This document shows positions 1 through 57,246 of a DNA stretch of 64,000 nt, piece after piece. Position 1 is the first letter of the stretch, and each line of letters begins with the position of its first letter. Position numbers and translations under genes: made by a program. Origin of the DNA: Montifringilla adamsi (taxonomy: Eukaryota; Chordata; Aves; Passeriformes; Passeridae). The notes beneath the pieces were generated by a model. It saw only the letters and a program-made list of their open reading frames with translations. It was not told the DNA's origin and made no database searches. The stretch spans positions 2,747,922-2,811,921 of the forward strand of contig JAGGNK010012448.1 in the NCBI GenBank assembly GCA_017590115.1. Reading direction: 5' to 3'.

Positions 1-2875
1 ACCTTCACAGTTATGCTCAGCATACTATTTTACAGGTATCTGGCTACACTTCTGTGTGATTTTATTCGGTAAAACTGATGCCCTGTGGAAAATCAAGAAA
101 AGCAAAGTGGAACAAAAACATTCCTTTTAAGGAGGAAGTACCATTCCCAGAAGTAGACTGCAAAAATAATGTTCCCTGCAGCAAAGGGAGAGGCAGGTTA
201 AAACTGATTGCATCTTTAAAAAGATATGACAATTTTCAGGGTTTTTTTGCTTCTTCTCAGAACAAAGGAGCATCAGATCTATGGTTGTTGGACACATGCT
301 CAAGCTAATGACTAAACCACCCATATATATTCTTGTACCAGCTTGAGTCCAAAATTTAATGTATATCAAAATTTAAAGATCCTTATATAGAAGAAAATAT
401 TTTACCTTAATTGCTTGACTGGCAATGTCCTATGACCTAGTGATGCTTCAGTTGTTAAAAAAGAAGATAGTCATAAAAAAGCCATCAAAAATGTAACAAA
501 AAAATGGGACCTGTATACTATATATGGTGACTCAAAGTGAAAATGATAGCTCTTTTCTTGCTTAAGATAAAATATTTGGCTTATGCATACCATTCTCTTG
601 TAGCTTATCTGTATGCAACCAAAGGACCATTGGATAGGTGAAACACTTAAACAGGCTGACTTTCATACAGCTCATAGTGGTTTAACAACTGCAAGAAATA
701 TAGTTCTCTTCAGAGGAATAATCTTTTATCTACTGAGAGCTAAATAAATTTTTTTAAAACGTATAAATATTTCTTTTATCTTACCATGAAAAAGAGGTTT
801 GCTGCGAACATTAACATACCTAGTCACCACACATTATTTATAACAGAGAAAGAATTTGAAATGCTTTTATGTAAACAATCTTAGATTTTCCTAAAAGGCT
901 GTTTAAAACTCTTTAGTAACAGGGGACCTTGAAAAAACACTGTTTCTAGCAAATCTCCATGTTTTCCTTTAGTTTTTGCACAATATTTACCCTGATGACA
1001 CCATTTTTGTCTCAAATCCTTATATAAACAATGTCTGTAATAAAAGCAAATATATTTTTATCAGTCTCATATAACACAGGTCTTGAAATAAAAATGCAAA
1101 GATACTGGTATACACTAATGGAAGCATCTTATCAAATACTTTCAACCATCTCCACTCATATAAAGTGCCACATTTATCAAAACTTAAGGAATGGAAAATA
1201 CACAGGATTCCACATATTAAACAACCAGCCTTCCACAACTATTACCACCTGTTGTTATGACTGATGAGCAATGATGCACTCAAAAGAGAGAGACAGTTAC
1301 ACACTTCCTCTGTGCCCTGTATTTACATAACAATGTCTGGAGAAGGCTTTCAACTGCAATGCAGTCTTTTGTCAAAGTTCACCCATCCAGAATCTGAGCT
1401 CAGAAAAGGAGAAATGAGACTTCAGTTCTGATGATCTACTCATTACCAAGATATTTAGAGGCTCAGAGTAAGTTTATGATTTCGAAATTCCAGTCTGTCT
1501 GGGAAAATACTACAAACCCCCCTGCCATAACATGAAGTCCTCATAAAGGACTCTTATGTCCAAGAGCAACATCACCATGCTCAGCAAACACCAAATGGCA
1601 CTCATTAGGACATCCCTCAGCAGGTACCTCATTTTATAGATGATTCCAAATAATGAAACACAACATGCAAGCATCCTGGGTTTTGGAATATCTACAGGTG
1701 TGTCAGGTTTTCACACTAGACTGTGTTTTGATCTCAAATTTCCTGAAGCAGCGTGTTAAGAATTTGTTTCTGTCCTCTATGTAATCTTTCATGGAATAAA
1801 TATTAAGTAGGTTATATATGAATTCCTAACTAAAACATTCTAGTTACACCCCCACTTCTAATCCACAGAAAACAAAATGTCTCCCAGAGAAGCACGCTTA
1901 TCAACTATGTTTTAACAAGTGATAAAAGCTAAGCTAGAGCGGCATCATACAATAATTTCCATAGATATCAAGGAAGCACATTATAAAAATATTGGACTAG
2001 GAGCCACCATGGAAAAACTGATCTGCTACTCATTACAGAAAAGACAAAATATGATTCACATCTGAGTCTAATATCCACTACTCAAAATGAAGTCAGTGTT
2101 GCAGGCATACATAACGTTACAGAAAACAACACCAAACAGGTCTTTAAAATCTTCTAGCTTGGCCAGAACAGGATTTTAGGAGTTGATATTATACCTCCTG
2201 ACCCCAAAGACAAAAAAAAAAAAAAAAAAAAAAATCCCAGACTCACCACAATGAATTGATGTTTAATAAAAATATTAAAAGTAAAACAGATTAAAAATTG
2301 GCAATTTGTTCAGAGGAACCTTTGGGCCCACAGTTCAGTCTATATCTCTAGTACTAGCAACAAGGACACAACTTTGTTTGTGTTCCAGAAGAGCACAAAG
2401 ATCCCAGAGAGGATCAGTCACTGCACACACAGAAGAGAAGGCAATCCCGTATCCAAATAGGCTGCAACCAAGGAAACAAGATAGGACACACAGACACACA
2501 GCTGTGTATCCAAGGGCTAGGGTGAATAGCTGGCAATATTGGCACCAGCCAACACACAAACACTTGCTCTGAGTCCAGAAGAGCAGGGGACTGAACATGA
2601 GCTGCCCACTTCACCTGCAGCTATACCCAGGGTGTTGCCATGAAGGAAGGGAGCTCATAATTTTAGCAGAATCTGAGTTCTGAGTCATGAGAGAGCTTCC
2701 AGATAAAAAAAGTAAACTGAAACATAAATCTCAATTTGAAAAGTTAATTAGTATCAATTATCTCAGATCTTCCATGAAAGAACATATTTTTGATGTAATT
2801 TTGGACTGCTTGGAGGCTTTCTTTTTTTATTGGGCTCTCTTTTTTTTTTAGATTTTTAACTGTCTGTAATTAATA

Positions 2876-3330
2876 ATCACAGAATCTCATGGGTTGGAAG
2901 GAGCCTGTGAGGTCCTCCAAGTTAAACTCTTGACTCTTAAACCTTGTTTCTAAGAGTGTTGGCCAAAAAACTTCATGCAAACTCAGATGGCCATGGCAAC
3001 TCCCCTGGGGAATTTGCTCTCAGTGCTCAACTACCCTCTCAGTGAAAAACTGTTTCCTAATATCCAGTCTGAACTTCCCTTGATTAAATTTAAGCCATTC
3101 CCTTGCATCCTGTCATCAAACAACAGGGAGGAGATCAGTCCCCACCACTCTACTTCCCAAGCAGAAGAAGAAGTTGTGAAAGCATTGAGGTGATTCCTTC
3201 TTCTAGGATCCTCAGCCACTCCTCCTAAGTCATGCCCTTTCACCCTCTTTGGTACTCTCCTTTGGACACAAACCCTCCCATTAATCAAGGAAGTGTTGCA
3301 AAACAAAGCAAAACACCAATAACAGAAAAA
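2876..3330 (-). mobile_element. CR1 LINE 3' fragment
   Basis: It starts ATCACAGAATCTCATGGG then TTGGAAGGAGCCTGTGAGG, the reverse complement of a CR1 3' end. It continues with the usual CR1 antisense phrases (CTGTTTCCTAATATCCAGTC, AAGCCATTCCCTTGCATCCT). It is a 5'-truncated, diverged copy on the minus strand. Confidence 0.85.
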
Positions 3331-3855
3331 TAAGGATTCATCCAATGAGGCTAGTAAATAGGACTATGCGGCATACACACTGGGACTGAGCAGGTCAAAC
3401 AGCTAATCTGGAACACAAACACTTTTTTTTTTTTTTTTAAGAAATATCTTGCCACAAACCAACACCAACCACCAAGCAGAGATGCCGGGTAAAAGGCAGA
3501 AAAATTAAATATTTTCCTTAAGCTTCAAACCTGTCATCTTTTGAAAAAAATACATTCTTAAGGAATGTAACATTCTTAAGGAAATCAACTGTCTTATACT
3601 TTGTTGTTCAATTATGCCACAGAAAGAAAAAGCAATAATGAAGGATTTCTACTTTCTGCTGAACTGCAAGTACAGGAAAACCAGAAATTGCCAATCTGCT
3701 AAGAGACTTTGCACACAATGGAGAGCTGTCCCAAGATGATGAAGGGCCTACATCACACATTTTTCGTCATTTTTAGTAGAAAAAAGATTGTCAAGAAGCA
3801 CTATAAAAGACAAGATTATTTTCTGAAAGATTCATTGAGACTGAGTCATTGACTC

Positions 3856-3975
3856 ATAAAATCATAGAATGCTTTGAGTTGGAACAGATCTTGAAGATCA
3901 TCCAGCTCAAACCCCTTTCCCTAGATACCATTCCCTAAATACCTTCCACTAGAGCTGCTCCATCCAGCCTGGCCT
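3856..3975 (-). mobile_element. Short CR1 3' fragment
   Basis: AAATCATAGAATGCTTTGAG followed by TTGGAACAGATCTTGAAGAT and CATCCAGCCTGGCCTGAGAC matches the antisense of a CR1 3' tail. The copy is only about 120 bp and diverged. Confidence 0.8.
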
Positions 3976-4978
3976 GAGACTGAAATGTTAATGACTCAAA
4001 AAAACAGCCATTGGCAAAAGCAGAAGGTGCTCTGTTGAGGCCACGTTTGCACCCCCAGCTGAAGGGGTGGTTTTTGGGTTTTTGGGTGTGTGGTGGTAAA
4101 ATCTCTGGAAACAAAACAACCCCAGTGCAGAGAGGTGCACACCCACCACCAGAGGATGAGCAGGACAAACTCACCCCTGTTTAACAACAAGCTGGGTTGT
4201 GAGCCAGATTGGGAAGTCAGTAATAAGCAGATCCTGTAAGGCATGATAATACTTTTTTATCATGATAATTTCTTTCTTTACACAATTGGTCCAGGTGTAA
4301 AAATCCCCAATCCCATCCACATTCACACACAGGCCTGAGGGTATTCATCCGTTCTGAGGGCCACAACTGGCTCAACTATGAGGCAGAGGCAGCAGTCATG
4401 TCTTAGGAGGGAGTCATAGGCCAGCAAAGACCCCAGAAGCATTCTCAGAGTAATTTCTGGGGCCTTTGACCAGAGGACTGCTCATGATGTACAGTGTACC
4501 ATCAGAGAGTGTACCTGTTTCCCCCAGGGATGTTTGACAACCCTTCTCTCCCATTCTCTTCACCCACCAAACTTCTTTCCAAAAGAAACACCCCTTCATT
4601 CAATTATGATAATACATTCTTTTCATATGCAGATAACTATGTAAGAAGGACTGGGAGAGACCTATGAGCTATGCATGCCAGTATCCTGCAATCACACGCC
4701 TATCTTTATAAATGTATCATTCTCTGTCTTAAAAGCAGTCTGCTTTTTCCTGGCAACCTCTGCATTGGAAAGCCATTGCAGGGTAGCCCACTCCTAACAG
4801 AGCCTCTTTAATTCCAGGCTACACTGTTTCCCTCACTTGTTTTTTTGTGCTAGATTTATCTTTCAGCTGTAATACCATCACTCTTGATTAATAGACATTT
4901 GAAGTATTTTTAGATGCCATTTGTATCTGCTCTTGGTCTGCCACCCTGAAAGATTAAAAGGACACAGGCTTTCCTTAC

Positions 4979-5290
4979 ATGACACATTTTCCATCCTCTT
5001 GTTTTTCCAGTCTGCCTGGTAGGGTACACTCTTTTCCCTATCAGTTCCATTTTCAATTAAGATTTTTGAACACGGGTGACCAGGTTTGTACTCAGTATTC
5101 TAGGGAAGGTCTCACCAGTGCCTTGTATAATGGCAGCAATACTTCCCTATTTCTGCAGCAAATGCCTCTCCAGACACATCCTATATCACATTTGTCTTTT
5201 TCATGGCTGTCTCCCACTGGCACATTGAGCCTACCTAGAACTCCTCGCTGCTTCTCCTCCTCTGTCATTTCCAGATGATGAGCACCTGTG
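4979..5290 (-). mobile_element. Possible ancient CR1/L3-type LINE remnant
   Basis: Phrases such as GTACTCAGTATTCTAGGGAA, GGTCTCACCAGTGCCTTGTA and TCCTCCTCTGTCATTTCCAG resemble the antisense of old amniote CR1/L3-like LINEs as I recall them. It is strongly diverged, so subfamily and borders are uncertain. Confidence 0.45.
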
Positions 5291-5846
5291 AAGCTTGGTA
5301 AAGCAGAAGGGTCAGCTGCATAGAGGACTGCTCCTACTGCATCTCTTTATTTAAGACTGCTCAGAGAAAGGAGGAGGCATAAGTGAGACTGTAACAGCTG
5401 TCACAGCAGTTGTTACAGCCAGCAAAGTCCTGTGAATGCTTCCCATTCACTGAGCAATCCCTGACAGCAAGACCAAGCCACGAGCAAGAGCATCTTTGGA
5501 GCACTGAACACCAGCTTCAGGAAGGTTCTCAGCGGGGGAGGAAAAAGTGAGAAAATATCGTTGGAGTCACATACAACCTGCAAGAAACCCGAAAACTGAT
5601 ATGACATAGAGAATAGAAAAGCTATTCTAATTATTCCTAAAAGCTTGGATGAAAAAAGCAAATTCGCAATGGAGGTGGGAACTTTTTTATTCAGGCAAAG
5701 ACGTGCATAGTTAAATGGGAGGATGACATTAACATTTCTTTAGAAAAAATATTTTCATTGAAATATTAACATTGCTGCTCATACGAGGTTATAAAATGAG
5801 CACTTTTTTTTTTTTTTTTTTTTTTTTTAATAATTTTTTTTTTTGG

Positions 5847-7515
5847 TTTTTTTTAATAATATTGCTTATGTGCTGGAGATGAGAAAGCCTGGTAACTATC
5901 CTCATTCTTTCAGCTGCTATTTTTTTGTTAGGCGGCCAGACACACCATCATTAATACCACAAGAGGATTCATGATTATTTATTCTAAAATGGGTGCAAAT
6001 CGGACTTCATACCTAATACCTTAAAGCCATGCTGAAACACAAGATAGTCTATTATCTTTGTATCATATATGTTTTCTTCCCACTTTAGCAGAAGACTGAC
6101 AGTTTATAACACAGCAGTGTGACTGCCTCATTTGCACATTTACAGTGCTTGATAAAGAGTTGAAATGCTTGATTCCCCAGAGGTTCTCCTTGTTCTTTTC
6201 CCAACAGAAAATGCCTCCCTATATTTCAATACAGCTGTGACAAATTTTTCAAAATAATGGATAGCTAGCCTTTAGATAATGCCTTTCATGAAGAAGAACA
6301 TAAAAACATTTTACCCTAGGCTCATGCAAATCATTTCACTAGGTGTCAGGCAACACAGAGCACAGGCTGGAATCAGAGTTAACTATTATTCCACATTCCA
6401 ACTCTTGCCCATGGTCCTGGACCAGAGCTGTCCTTAATTACCATTACCATATTTCATCAAACATATCCTAAATTACAGTAAAAAAAATCAAAACAGAATT
6501 GCTGAAACCCCTTGAAGATGAACCTCTAAACCATACTGGACAGATGGCAGATTAAAACATGCAGCTAAAATTCGATATTGCTTTTGCTCAGGAAATGAGG
6601 TAACACCTTTGACCAGCAAATCAAACTCAATGTTTTCCCTCAATGTTAATAGCATTCTCTAAACCCTAACTTTTAATAGCAGCTGTATCACCTATTCTCA
6701 TTTATGGTGTTACTGTAAATTGTGCTACAGCACATTTGTTATAAAATTCTTCAAGTATAAGGACAATAACGGCAGAAAATTACTTCTTCAAGCACCAGCA
6801 TTGGGGTATTTTTTAAAGACAGATTTGATTGAAAGGTAAAGATTAGCTTAAAATTCCTCCACCCCTTCTTTTATTTGAATATGAAAAGAAAGTGTAATAC
6901 AGATGCTTACCTTGATATGACTTTAAAAGACAGTTTGGGTCAATATAATTACTGTAGAACAGCAGACTTGTTTTTTAAATCCTTAAATATTTGTACTTAC
7001 TGATTTTACCCTTCAGATGTATTTTAGCATTCTGGGGTAATCAGCTAAATCCAAACTACAGATGCACAAGTAGCCACTACACAGTCCTTCCCCTAAATTT
7101 GTACACTGTGCATATGACAGGTTAATCTCTCCCAAAACAAGGAAAGATTTATTTCTGCAATGTTTTAGAACACAACCACGTTGAGTCAAAGTGACCCCAC
7201 AGAAGAGCTTCTTTGCACTCCATGGCAGGTTTATGGACATGTTGTAAATGTCAGACTACACCATTTTTAATAATAAAAAAAGACACTATAATACTGTTTC
7301 CTTGTAACTGGGACAGAAAATCATTTGGTAAGAGTAAGAACATTTATTGGTTTTGACATAAAAATTTCTTCCTGTGCAGTGGAAATGCTGTAGTCCAAAT
7401 ACTGGAAGAAACGTGAAATCTCAAGGGCTATGTTCAGTAACTCCTGGTTCAAAAGCAGACGTGGCAGGTGCATTATTTAAGAGCTTGTCAGAGATGATCT
7501 TCTTTAAAAAAAGGT

Positions 7516-7548
<33 letters not shown>

Positions 7549-9193
7549 ATATTGCTTATGTGCTGGAGATGAGAAAGCCTGGTAACTATCCTCATTCTTT
7601 CAGCTGCTATTTTTTTGTTAGGCGGCCAGACACACCATCATTAATACCACAAGAGGATTCATGATTATTTATTCTAAAATGGGTGCAAATCGGACTTCAT
7701 ACCTAATACCTTAAAGCCATGCTGAAACACAAGATAGTCTATTATCTTTGTATCATATATGTTTTCTTCCCACTTTAGCAGAAGACTGACAGTTTATAAC
7801 ACAGCAGTGTGACTGCCTCATTTGCACATTTACAGTGCTTGATAAAGAGTTGAAATGCTTGATTCCCCAGAGGTTCTCCTTGTTCTTTTCCCAACAGAAA
7901 ATGCCTCCCTATATTTCAATACAGCTGTGACAAATTTTTCAAAATAATGGATAGCTAGCCTTTAGATAATGCCTTTCATGAAGAAGAACATAAAAACATT
8001 TTACCCTAGGCTCATGCAAATCATTTCACTAGGTGTCAGGCAACACAGAGCACAGGCTGGAATCAGAGTTAACTATTATTCCACATTCCAACTCTTGCCC
8101 ATGGTCCTGGACCAGAGCTGTCCTTAATTACCATTACCATATTTCATCAAACATATCCTAAATTACAGTAAAAAAAATCAAAACAGAATTGCTGAAACCC
8201 CTTGAAGATGAACCTCTAAACCATACTGGACAGATGGCAGATTAAAACATGCAGCTAAAATTCGATATTGCTTTTGCTCAGGAAATGAGGTAACACCTTT
8301 GACCAGCAAATCAAACTCAATGTTTTCCCTCAATGTTAATAGCATTCTCTAAACCCTAACTTTTAATAGCAGCTGTATCACCTATTCTCATTTATGGTGT
8401 TACTGTAAATTGTGCTACAGCACATTTGTTATAAAATTCTTCAAGTATAAGGACAATAACGGCAGAAAATTACTTCTTCAAGCACCAGCATTGGGGTATT
8501 TTTTAAAGACAGATTTGATTGAAAGGTAAAGATTAGCTTAAAATTCCTCCACCCCTTCTTTTATTTGAATATGAAAAGAAAGTGTAATACAGATGCTTAC
8601 CTTGATATGACTTTAAAAGACAGTTTGGGTCAATATAATTACTGTAGAACAGCAGACTTGTTTTTTAAATCCTTAAATATTTGTACTTACTGATTTTACC
8701 CTTCAGATGTATTTTAGCATTCTGGGGTAATCAGCTAAATCCAAACTACAGATGCACAAGTAGCCACTACACAGTCCTTCCCCTAAATTTGTACACTGTG
8801 CATATGACAGGTTAATCTCTCCCAAAACAAGGAAAGATTTATTTCTGCAATGTTTTAGAACACAACCACGTTGAGTCAAAGTGACCCCACAGAAGAGCTT
8901 CTTTGCACTCCATGGCAGGTTTATGGACATGTTGTAAATGTCAGACTACACCATTTTTAATAATAAAAAAAGACACTATAATACTGTTTCCTTGTAACTG
9001 GGACAGAAAATCATTTGGTAAGAGTAAGAACATTTATTGGTTTTGACATAAAAATTTCTTCCTGTGCAGTGGAAATGCTGTAGTCCAAATACTGGAAGAA
9101 ACGTGAAATCTCAAGGGCTATGTTCAGTAACTCCTGGTTCAAAAGCAGACGTGGCAGGTGCATTATTTAAGAGCTTGTCAGAGATGATCTTCT
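5847..9193. repeat. Near-perfect tandem duplication (~1657 bp x2) downstream of TLE4
   Basis: 5847-7503 is repeated at 7537-9193 with a constant offset of 1690 nt and no difference seen. Each copy begins in a poly-T tract (8 T before copy 1, 28 T before copy 2) and continues TAATAATATTGCTTATG. No gene is recognised in the unit. Starting in homopolymers and having no divergence suggest assembly collapse/expansion or very recent duplication. Confidence 0.95.
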
Positions 9194-11834
9194 ACAGCAC
9201 ACCGCTCCAGGATTCATCTCTTGCTATGTTCTGGGAAGGGGATTCTCATGTAAATATATGGCAGAACTGGCTGGCTGCACATCAAGCCCAAACTGCTCAA
9301 CTCTCTTCAACAACACTGTGGTCACTGCAAAACATGAGTATCAGAAAAGCTCTCCAGTACTGAAGGCAAATAGCCTCCTACATACCATGTGACAGCAGCT
9401 CTTTGGATGAGCTATTCAGAGTGTATTTGCTCTGAAAAATTCGAAGTGGCATTCTTCTCAGTAGCCATACTTGATGTTCTAAAGTGTTCTTGTATCGCTG
9501 TACGCAGTGTTAATTTGGTGCCACAAAGATGTAGTATATTCAATGTAAATGAGAAACAGTGCAGACCAAGTTCTGCTTTAAATTTCTTGACTCCTGCACA
9601 TACAGAAACTGTATTATATTTTATTTTTTCTATTTTATATTTTAATTTTCTTTCACAATACAAATCCTTGAGAAGCTAGTCACATCAGGATTTCAGTTGG
9701 AATGAGCAGAAATAAATAGAGTAGTAACAGAAGAAGCATTTATTTGTGCCAAGGACCTAGCATGCTTTTATAGAATATTGTCCAGGCATATGTAGACCTG
9801 CATAGATACCTTCCTGTTTCTCCCACACACCTATCAACATTTCAGGAAGAAGGAATTTTATATGTGCTTCAGGTGCCAGAATTCAGTGCAATACACAAAA
9901 TCCAATTTGAACTATTCCAGTACAGACTTAAAATCCCTCATACATGAAAATCATGGCTGGTAAAGTAAATTTTATTTTCTTTTTATGTAATGGAGTAGCT
10001 TAAGAAATAGGAGAGAGAAATCACTTTTGGCTCGAAACAAAGAAATATAATTTAAAATTTCTTATCTTTAGAAAACACTGATTTGATAGGAAGTGTTCCC
10101 TTTAAGTGTTCCTATACTGGCCAGTCAGAAAAGATATAAAAATTAAAAAGAAATGTCTTTCTTAGTCAGTCACCGTACTAAGTAAGATTTGAGAAGAGGA
10201 GAATACAGAGAAAGAGATGGTTGTACCATCTTTGGAGTGTGTTTGCCACAAGTTTGTGGCACAAAACACATCTGCATCAAAACACTACACACAAAATTGC
10301 TGTGCAGTTGCAAACAAAACTAATGAATGAAAAAGGAAGGTAACCCTCTGTATGCGTAACAGAAAAACAGAAAGTAGCTGTGTACTGTCTCTCACTTGCA
10401 CTCAGCCCTGAAGGGAAAAAATCATGATGACTACACATTTAACTGCAGTAATCCTGGATTAAAGTATCTGATTCCTACACTGTTTACAAGCCATCAATAC
10501 AAACATTAATAAGCAGATATATGGCAGGATGCTTCAGAAGTATATTACTTTGCTGTCAAAACTAGCTCTGTTACAAATTCAGGTGTATACAATGTTTTAT
10601 TCTTTTTAAAGGAATGCTTTATCTTAGATGTTTTAAGTAATCTCATGCCTGAACTACTACATAAAAATACGACATCCTCTCCAAACATTAAGCAGGTGGC
10701 TTCTCTCTTTTTAGTAAACGCTGTACACCCTAGCCTTTTATATTTTTGAATGGCTTTGAAAAGACAAGGTGTCTCCAATATGTTTATAACCAGTAAATTC
10801 TATTTCTTCAGACAAGAGTAAATATTAACAGAAGGTATCTGTACCATGTTTACTTTTATGGAGCATTATTGTATTAAGTAGCACAGAATCTTAGTATAAG
10901 TGAAACCTTACATTATTCTGGGGGGAAATCTGGAAAACTCTTCACTGTTAACTCTACGGAACTGATAGTTCTCACAGAAACTTCCCTCTACACTCTCCCC
11001 CATCAACAAGTATTACCTAATCTCTCAGAGTACAAGCAAATTACTTCATCAACTTACATTTTGTTTTGACATTTCAGGAAAACCCAAAATATTTCTAAGC
11101 TTGGGGTCATGTACCAGCCATCACCACAGGCTGGCATATCATGATAGGCTTATATGCTTGGGGATTTCAACCATGCACAACATCATTTCAGAAACAGATT
11201 ATAGAACAACAAAATTCAAATTTTTCTTTGGATTTTTTTCTATTTCCTTTTTTTCCTGTTACAGACAGCATAACTCCTCCCTCTATCACCCCTCTCAGCA
11301 ATGCATTGATTAATTTGCACTAGATCACTTTAACTTGTATTCATTAACTTCATGGAAGCTGGGCTAAATCCTTGATCTAAACCCAAACGTCAGTGAGAGA
11401 AGTCTGTCTGAGAGCACAAACAGACTTTAGGTGTGGATGAGGAAACCCTGGTGTGATGCTGCAGTGCAGCACGCCTTCCAAATCATGCTGAGCTCCACAT
11501 ACTCACTGGGCATGTGAGTAGTAATGGTCCTCAATTTCACTCTCTCCCAAGGTATGGGATAAATATGTCAGACAGGAAACCACAAAACTGGCAAGAGGCA
11601 AACTCTTAGGTGACAGGCGAAGTCTGATGCCTCCAAGTGTTCAGAATCAATGCAGTTAGGTAACGTGAGAAACTGTAAATTCATAGGTTTCACTATCTCA
11701 GCTGAAACTCTACATTGTGTTTCAGTGGCAAAACAAGTATCTGTAGTGGTATGTTCTGTGACTGAACGGCTGCATGTGTGACTGAGATTATCACAAGCAC
11801 GAGAATGAGGGAGGAGAAAAAAAAAAAGAAAAAA
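9194..11834. other. Intergenic DNA between the duplication and the TLE4 3' end
   Basis: Unique AT-rich sequence without recognisable gene or repeat. A strongly AT-rich patch occurs around 9610-9655. Short open frames have no recognisable homology. Confidence 0.6.
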
Positions 11835-11855
11835 GCATCTTAGAAGTTACTTATG

Positions 11856-11861
11856 TTTAAT
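11856..11861 (-). terminator. Candidate distal polyadenylation signal ATTAAA
   Basis: TTTAAT on the plus strand reads ATTAAA in transcript sense, about 1.6 kb after the stop. It is followed within 30 nt by a pyrimidine-rich tract. It would define a 3' UTR of about 1.6 kb. Confidence 0.35.
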
Positions 11862-12989
11862 GCTTAAAAGTCTGAATGCACAAACAATAATCTACCATTA
11901 TAGAAGTACTGGTGGTCAATACAATGCATTAGAACTATGTACAATGACACAGTTTAGTATCAAAATCTTTCTACAATGTAGAGTATTACGAAACTGTTAA
12001 TGACATCAAACACTAAGCACTTAAGACACCATTTTTTGCTACCACATTTGGAACTTCAATAAACAGTCCATTTTAACTTGCAGCATCAATCCATTTCTAG
12101 TATGAAATTAAGTAATTTTCTACTTATACAATAAGATTTATCTACACGGGTCTCTTGATTTTGATCCATAGCAGCAAAGGCACTGTACATCAGCAGATCC
12201 ACAGACTTAAAGATTTTTTTTTAAAGCATTCAAAAAAGAAAAAAAAGTCACAGATCATAGTTTAACAGCAACAACAACAACATAAAAAGGTAACACGTTG
12301 TCTCTGGCACAATGGCTCAGTCTGCGTCCGTCTTAGGGACATCCAATCAAGACTTGGATTGAACTGCTGGCGAACAAAGCAAGTCCTTATCCCAACGAGA
12401 ATCCATTCCTTTTTTTATGTCGGAATGAGTACTCTTGTAAATCCTACCTCAGAGGTCATTGCTTTTGTAGTTTGTATATTGGTAGGCATCCATTCTTATT
12501 TCAGTGCAGTTTCCAAAGAACATATCAAATATTTTTCATAATCTCTTGTAATTGAAAAATTGCCCAAAGACACATATCCCCATTTTCAAGGAAACATTGC
12601 AAAAGTTTCCAGAAGTAACAAAGGTGATTCTTTGAGGCAACTTATTGTACTCTCTGCAATATAACAAAGAGAGGTGTTTATATTAAAAAACCTAGCTTGA
12701 CACCAAAATGCTTTATGTTTATCAACAGAAAAGCATTGAGAACAAATCTGTACACAAGATGCTATATTAACATTGCAAATATATAAATTAGCACATTCTT
12801 ACTTAAAGTGAATTTAATTTAGATGTGAACTGGATTTGCCATTCATCACAGGCATGTAGATCACTGGCTACAGTTTGCAATTTCCTAAGTTTCCAAGACT
12901 GTCTAAAATAGTTAAGATACAGCATCTTCCCACCAAATAATTATACTGTAATAACACTTAGAGGTCTCATCCAAGAACAGGACTAAAAA

Positions 12990-12997
12990 ATATAACA
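12990..12997 (-). terminator. Candidate proximal polyadenylation signal AATAAA
   Basis: TTTATT on the plus strand reads AATAAA on the transcript strand, about 460 nt after the TLE4 stop. The next bases in transcript sense are rich in U (TTGTTATATTTTTT), as expected of a downstream element. A further AATAAA at about 13147-13152 is less well placed. Confidence 0.4.
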
Positions 12998-13458
12998 AAG
13001 TTTATTTTTTTAAATAGAAACTACAAGTCTATTTAGTGTAATTTTAACTATCTCCTGAACATCCTTCTCCAAGATCCCCAATTTATCCACCTGCAAAAAC
13101 ACAAGTATATGATGCATCTTTCAAACTAAAGCCGGGCCAGACAGCTTTATTTAGACAGTTCATTGTTAGGAAGCCTTTTTTAAACAAAATAAATACATTA
13201 CAGCTATAATACATAATTAAAGAGTCAAGGTCACCGTTATGTATGCTTATTCCATCTTCTTCCAAGTAGATATCTGACAATTTGGTATCACAAGTTCTTA
13301 ATGAACATTCACAAATCAATAGCAAATTAAGAAGGTAAAAATAAATTCTACAACTGTGATGAGCATTTAAGTTTTCAGTTTAGAAAGGAAAAAAAAAAAA
13401 AAAGGAATATACAGCAAAGTGCTAGGAGAAGGAGTTCTGTCTGCATTCAGATTTGTCT

Positions 13459-57246
<43,788 letters not shown>

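Larger units (their letters stand above)
1..5846. other. Intergenic DNA downstream of TLE4
   Basis: No gene seen. It contains two recognisable CR1 remnants (2876-3330 and 3856-3975), a possible older LINE piece (4979-5290), and homopolymers at 2211-2234 (A), 3423-3438 (T) and 5804-5828 (T). Open frames are short and show no recognisable protein. Confidence 0.7.
11835..13458 (-). other. TLE4: Probable TLE4 3' UTR
   Basis: The sequence follows the TAG stop in transcription sense. It is AT-rich and holds no further splice-linked coding sequence. Two plausible ends are visible: an AATAAA at about 12991-12996 followed by a U-rich stretch, and an ATTAAA at 11856-11861 followed by a long U-rich tract. 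The far end is inferred, and transcript data could move it. Short A or T homopolymers occur at 12211-12250 and 13389-13403. Confidence 0.45.
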
